This document shows positions 5,169-5,949 of a stretch of DNA of 5,949 nucleotides, one piece after another. The position numbers and the translations under genes are program-made. Each line of letters opens with the position of its first letter. The stretch's first letter is position 1. Where the stretch lies: assembly GCA_021798375.1 (NCBI GenBank), contig JAJZHU010000152.1, positions 1 to 5,949 on the forward strand, read 5' to 3'. Origin of the DNA: Pseudomonadota bacterium. GTDB lineage: Bacteria; Pseudomonadota; Alphaproteobacteria; Acetobacterales; Acetobacteraceae. The notes under the pieces are model-generated. The model was not told where the DNA came from and made no database searches. It was given only the letters and a program-made list of their open reading frames with translations.

Positions 5169-5949
5169 ATGAGCGAAGAAAACCCACCCAAAAAAGTGCG
5201 CGCCAAGGCTGCCGCTGCTCGCGCAGCCACGCGCCGTGGTGGTACTGGGCGCCCTGCCGCAACGCGCAAACCGCGTGTGGCCAAAGCAGCGGTGAAGGTA
5301 CCTGCGAAGAAAAAGGTGGCCGTGGTTGCCGAGGCAACGCCGGCGAAGCGCAAGGTCGGCCGTCCGCGCAAGGATGCCGCTGTGGCAATGGCTGTTAAAA
5401 AGCCGGTTGCCAAAAAGGCGGTTGCGAAAGCTGTTGTGAAGAAGCCGGCTGTAAAGAAGGCTCCCGCTGCGAAGAAAGCAGCTGCGAAGGCGCCCGTCGC
5501 CAAGAAGGCCGTCGCCAAGAAGGCCGTCACCCAGAAGGCTGCGGTGAAAAAGGTTGCCGCGAAAAAGGCGGCGCCCAAGGCTGTTGCCAAAAAGGTCGTG
5601 GCTAAAAAAGCTGCTGCCAAGAAGCCTGTCGCAAAAGTCGCCAAGCCCGCGGCGAAAAAGGCAGCACCCAAGGCTGTTGCCAAGAAGCCTGTTGCCAAGA
5701 AGGCCGCGGCGAAGGTTGCCAAGACTGCTGTCAAGAAAGCGGCAGTGAAGAAGCCGGTTGCCAAGAAGGCCGCCGCCAAAAGCGTTGCCAAAAAGCCCGT
5801 GGCGAAGAAGGCAACCGCAAAGAAGGCCGCCCCCAAAGCCGCCGCTAAAAAAGTCGCGGCAAAGAATGTGACGGCGAAAAAAGCGGCACCGAAGGCTGTT
5901 GCTAAAAAGGCCGTTGCGAAGGTTGCCAAGACTGCGGCAAAGAAGATCG
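5169..5949 (+). CDS. Histone H1-like lysine/alanine-rich DNA-binding protein with AT-hook (3' end beyond window)
   Basis: The frame is open from ATG 5169 to the window edge, giving 260 codons with no stop. Residues 1-75 are Arg/Lys-rich and carry an AT-hook, KRKVGRPRKDA (60-70, GRP core at 64-66). A second GRP occurs at 27-29 in a weaker context. From about residue 76 the chain is an almost unbroken Lys-Ala-Val-Pro tail of KKPVAKKA-, KKAAPKA- and AKKAAAK-type units, like the C-terminal tails of eukaryotic H1 and bacterial H1-like proteins (chlamydial Hc1/Hc2, Bordetella BpH1, Pseudomonas AlgP). The family binds DNA non-specifically through charge and compacts or regulates the nucleoid; the AT-hook adds minor-groove preference for AT-rich DNA. 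That role is inferred here. Phasins such as PhaF share the tail, but no phasin domain precedes it. Lysines use both AAG and AAA, so the repeat is kept at protein more than DNA level. Confidence 0.88.
   Translation, partial: MSEENPPKKVRAKAAAARAATRRGGTGRPAATRKPRVAKAAVKVPAKKKVAVVAEATPAKRKVGRPRKDAAVAMAVKKPVAKKAVAKAVVKKPAVKKAPAAKKAAAKAPVAKKAVAKKAVTQKAAVKKVAAKKAAPKAVAKKVVAKKAAAKKPVAKVAKPAAKKAAPKAVAKKPVAKKAAAKVAKTAVKKAAVKKPVAKKAAAKSVAKKPVAKKATAKKAAPKAAAKKVAAKNVTAKKAAPKAVAKKAVAKVAKTAAKKI
5562..5935 (+). repeat. Degenerate repeats within the H1-like tail
   Basis: The protein module KKAAPKAVAKK occurs three times, at residues 132-142, 163-173 and 237-247 (5562-5594, 5655-5687, 5877-5909), with synonymous differences between copies. 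A 20-base exact DNA repeat beginning GCGAAGGTTGCC lies at 5709-5728 and 5916-5935, 207 bases (69 codons) apart, in the same frame. These suggest past tail expansion or contraction by recombination between in-frame repeats. Confidence 0.8.

Noticed and set aside
5039..5929. Long minus-strand frame of 296 codons, rich in Ala, Phe and Thr and resembling a membrane protein
   Set aside because: It is the antisense shadow of the Lys/Ala repeat: AAG and GCC codons read backward as CTT/TTC-type and GGC-type codons. The plus-strand frame has the ribosome binding site, AT-hook and family-like tail.
5169..5949. Phasin (PhaF-like) reading of the Lys/Ala-rich gene
   Set aside because: PhaF has an N-terminal phasin helix domain before its histone-like tail. 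Here the N-terminus is short and basic with an AT-hook.
5562..5949. CRISPR-like or satellite array
   Set aside because: The periodicity is codon-level and irregular, with synonymous changes and no spacers. It is a coding low-complexity tail.

Overview
The window looks like chromosomal DNA from an alphaproteobacterium, probably near the Rhodospirillales or Acetobacterales. The strongest pointers are a UPF0262 protein, a family largely confined to Alphaproteobacteria, an alphaproteobacterial-type MtnA (GTDRVTRQGDVCNKIGTY segment), and a zinc-ribbon DUF983 membrane protein. Coding regions are GC-rich, with two AT-richer intergenic stretches. The genus cannot be fixed from the sequence alone.

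Layout. Positions 3-104 (+) hold the last 33 codons of an M20-family amidohydrolase. It converges, only four bases from stop to stop, on a secreted two-repeat beta-type protein (109-720, -). Further right on the minus strand is a tight three-gene unit, transcribed leftward as DUF983 membrane protein (2420-2863), UPF0262 (1954-2427) and mtnA (836-1930). DUF983 and UPF0262 overlap by 8 bases, and 23 bases separate UPF0262 from mtnA. The secreted-protein gene follows mtnA after 115 bases and may be read through or have its own promoter.

A 169-base divergent region (2864-3032) contains a perfect 8-base inverted repeat with copies 42 bases apart. To its right, on the plus strand, is a 593-residue protein with an N-terminal TPR array and a C-terminal GT9-like glycosyltransferase domain (3033-4814, TTG start). 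An AT-richer gap of about 350 bases (4815-5168) follows. It ends in two potential hairpins and a strong ribosome binding site in front of a gene for a lysine/alanine-rich histone H1-like protein with an AT-hook (from 5169). That gene is still open at the window end.

How the genes relate. MtnA is a methylthioadenosine-salvage isomerase. Its two partners are uncharacterised families, so the unit is a co-transcription guess and not a known pathway. The TPR-glycosyltransferase and the H1-like gene look like independent units. I see no mobile element, CRISPR array, tRNA or rRNA, and no clear multi-gene system that would count as a new defence or biosynthetic module. The most interesting parts are the H1-like gene with its structured leader, the TPR-glycosyltransferase fusion, and the paired sites in the divergent region.
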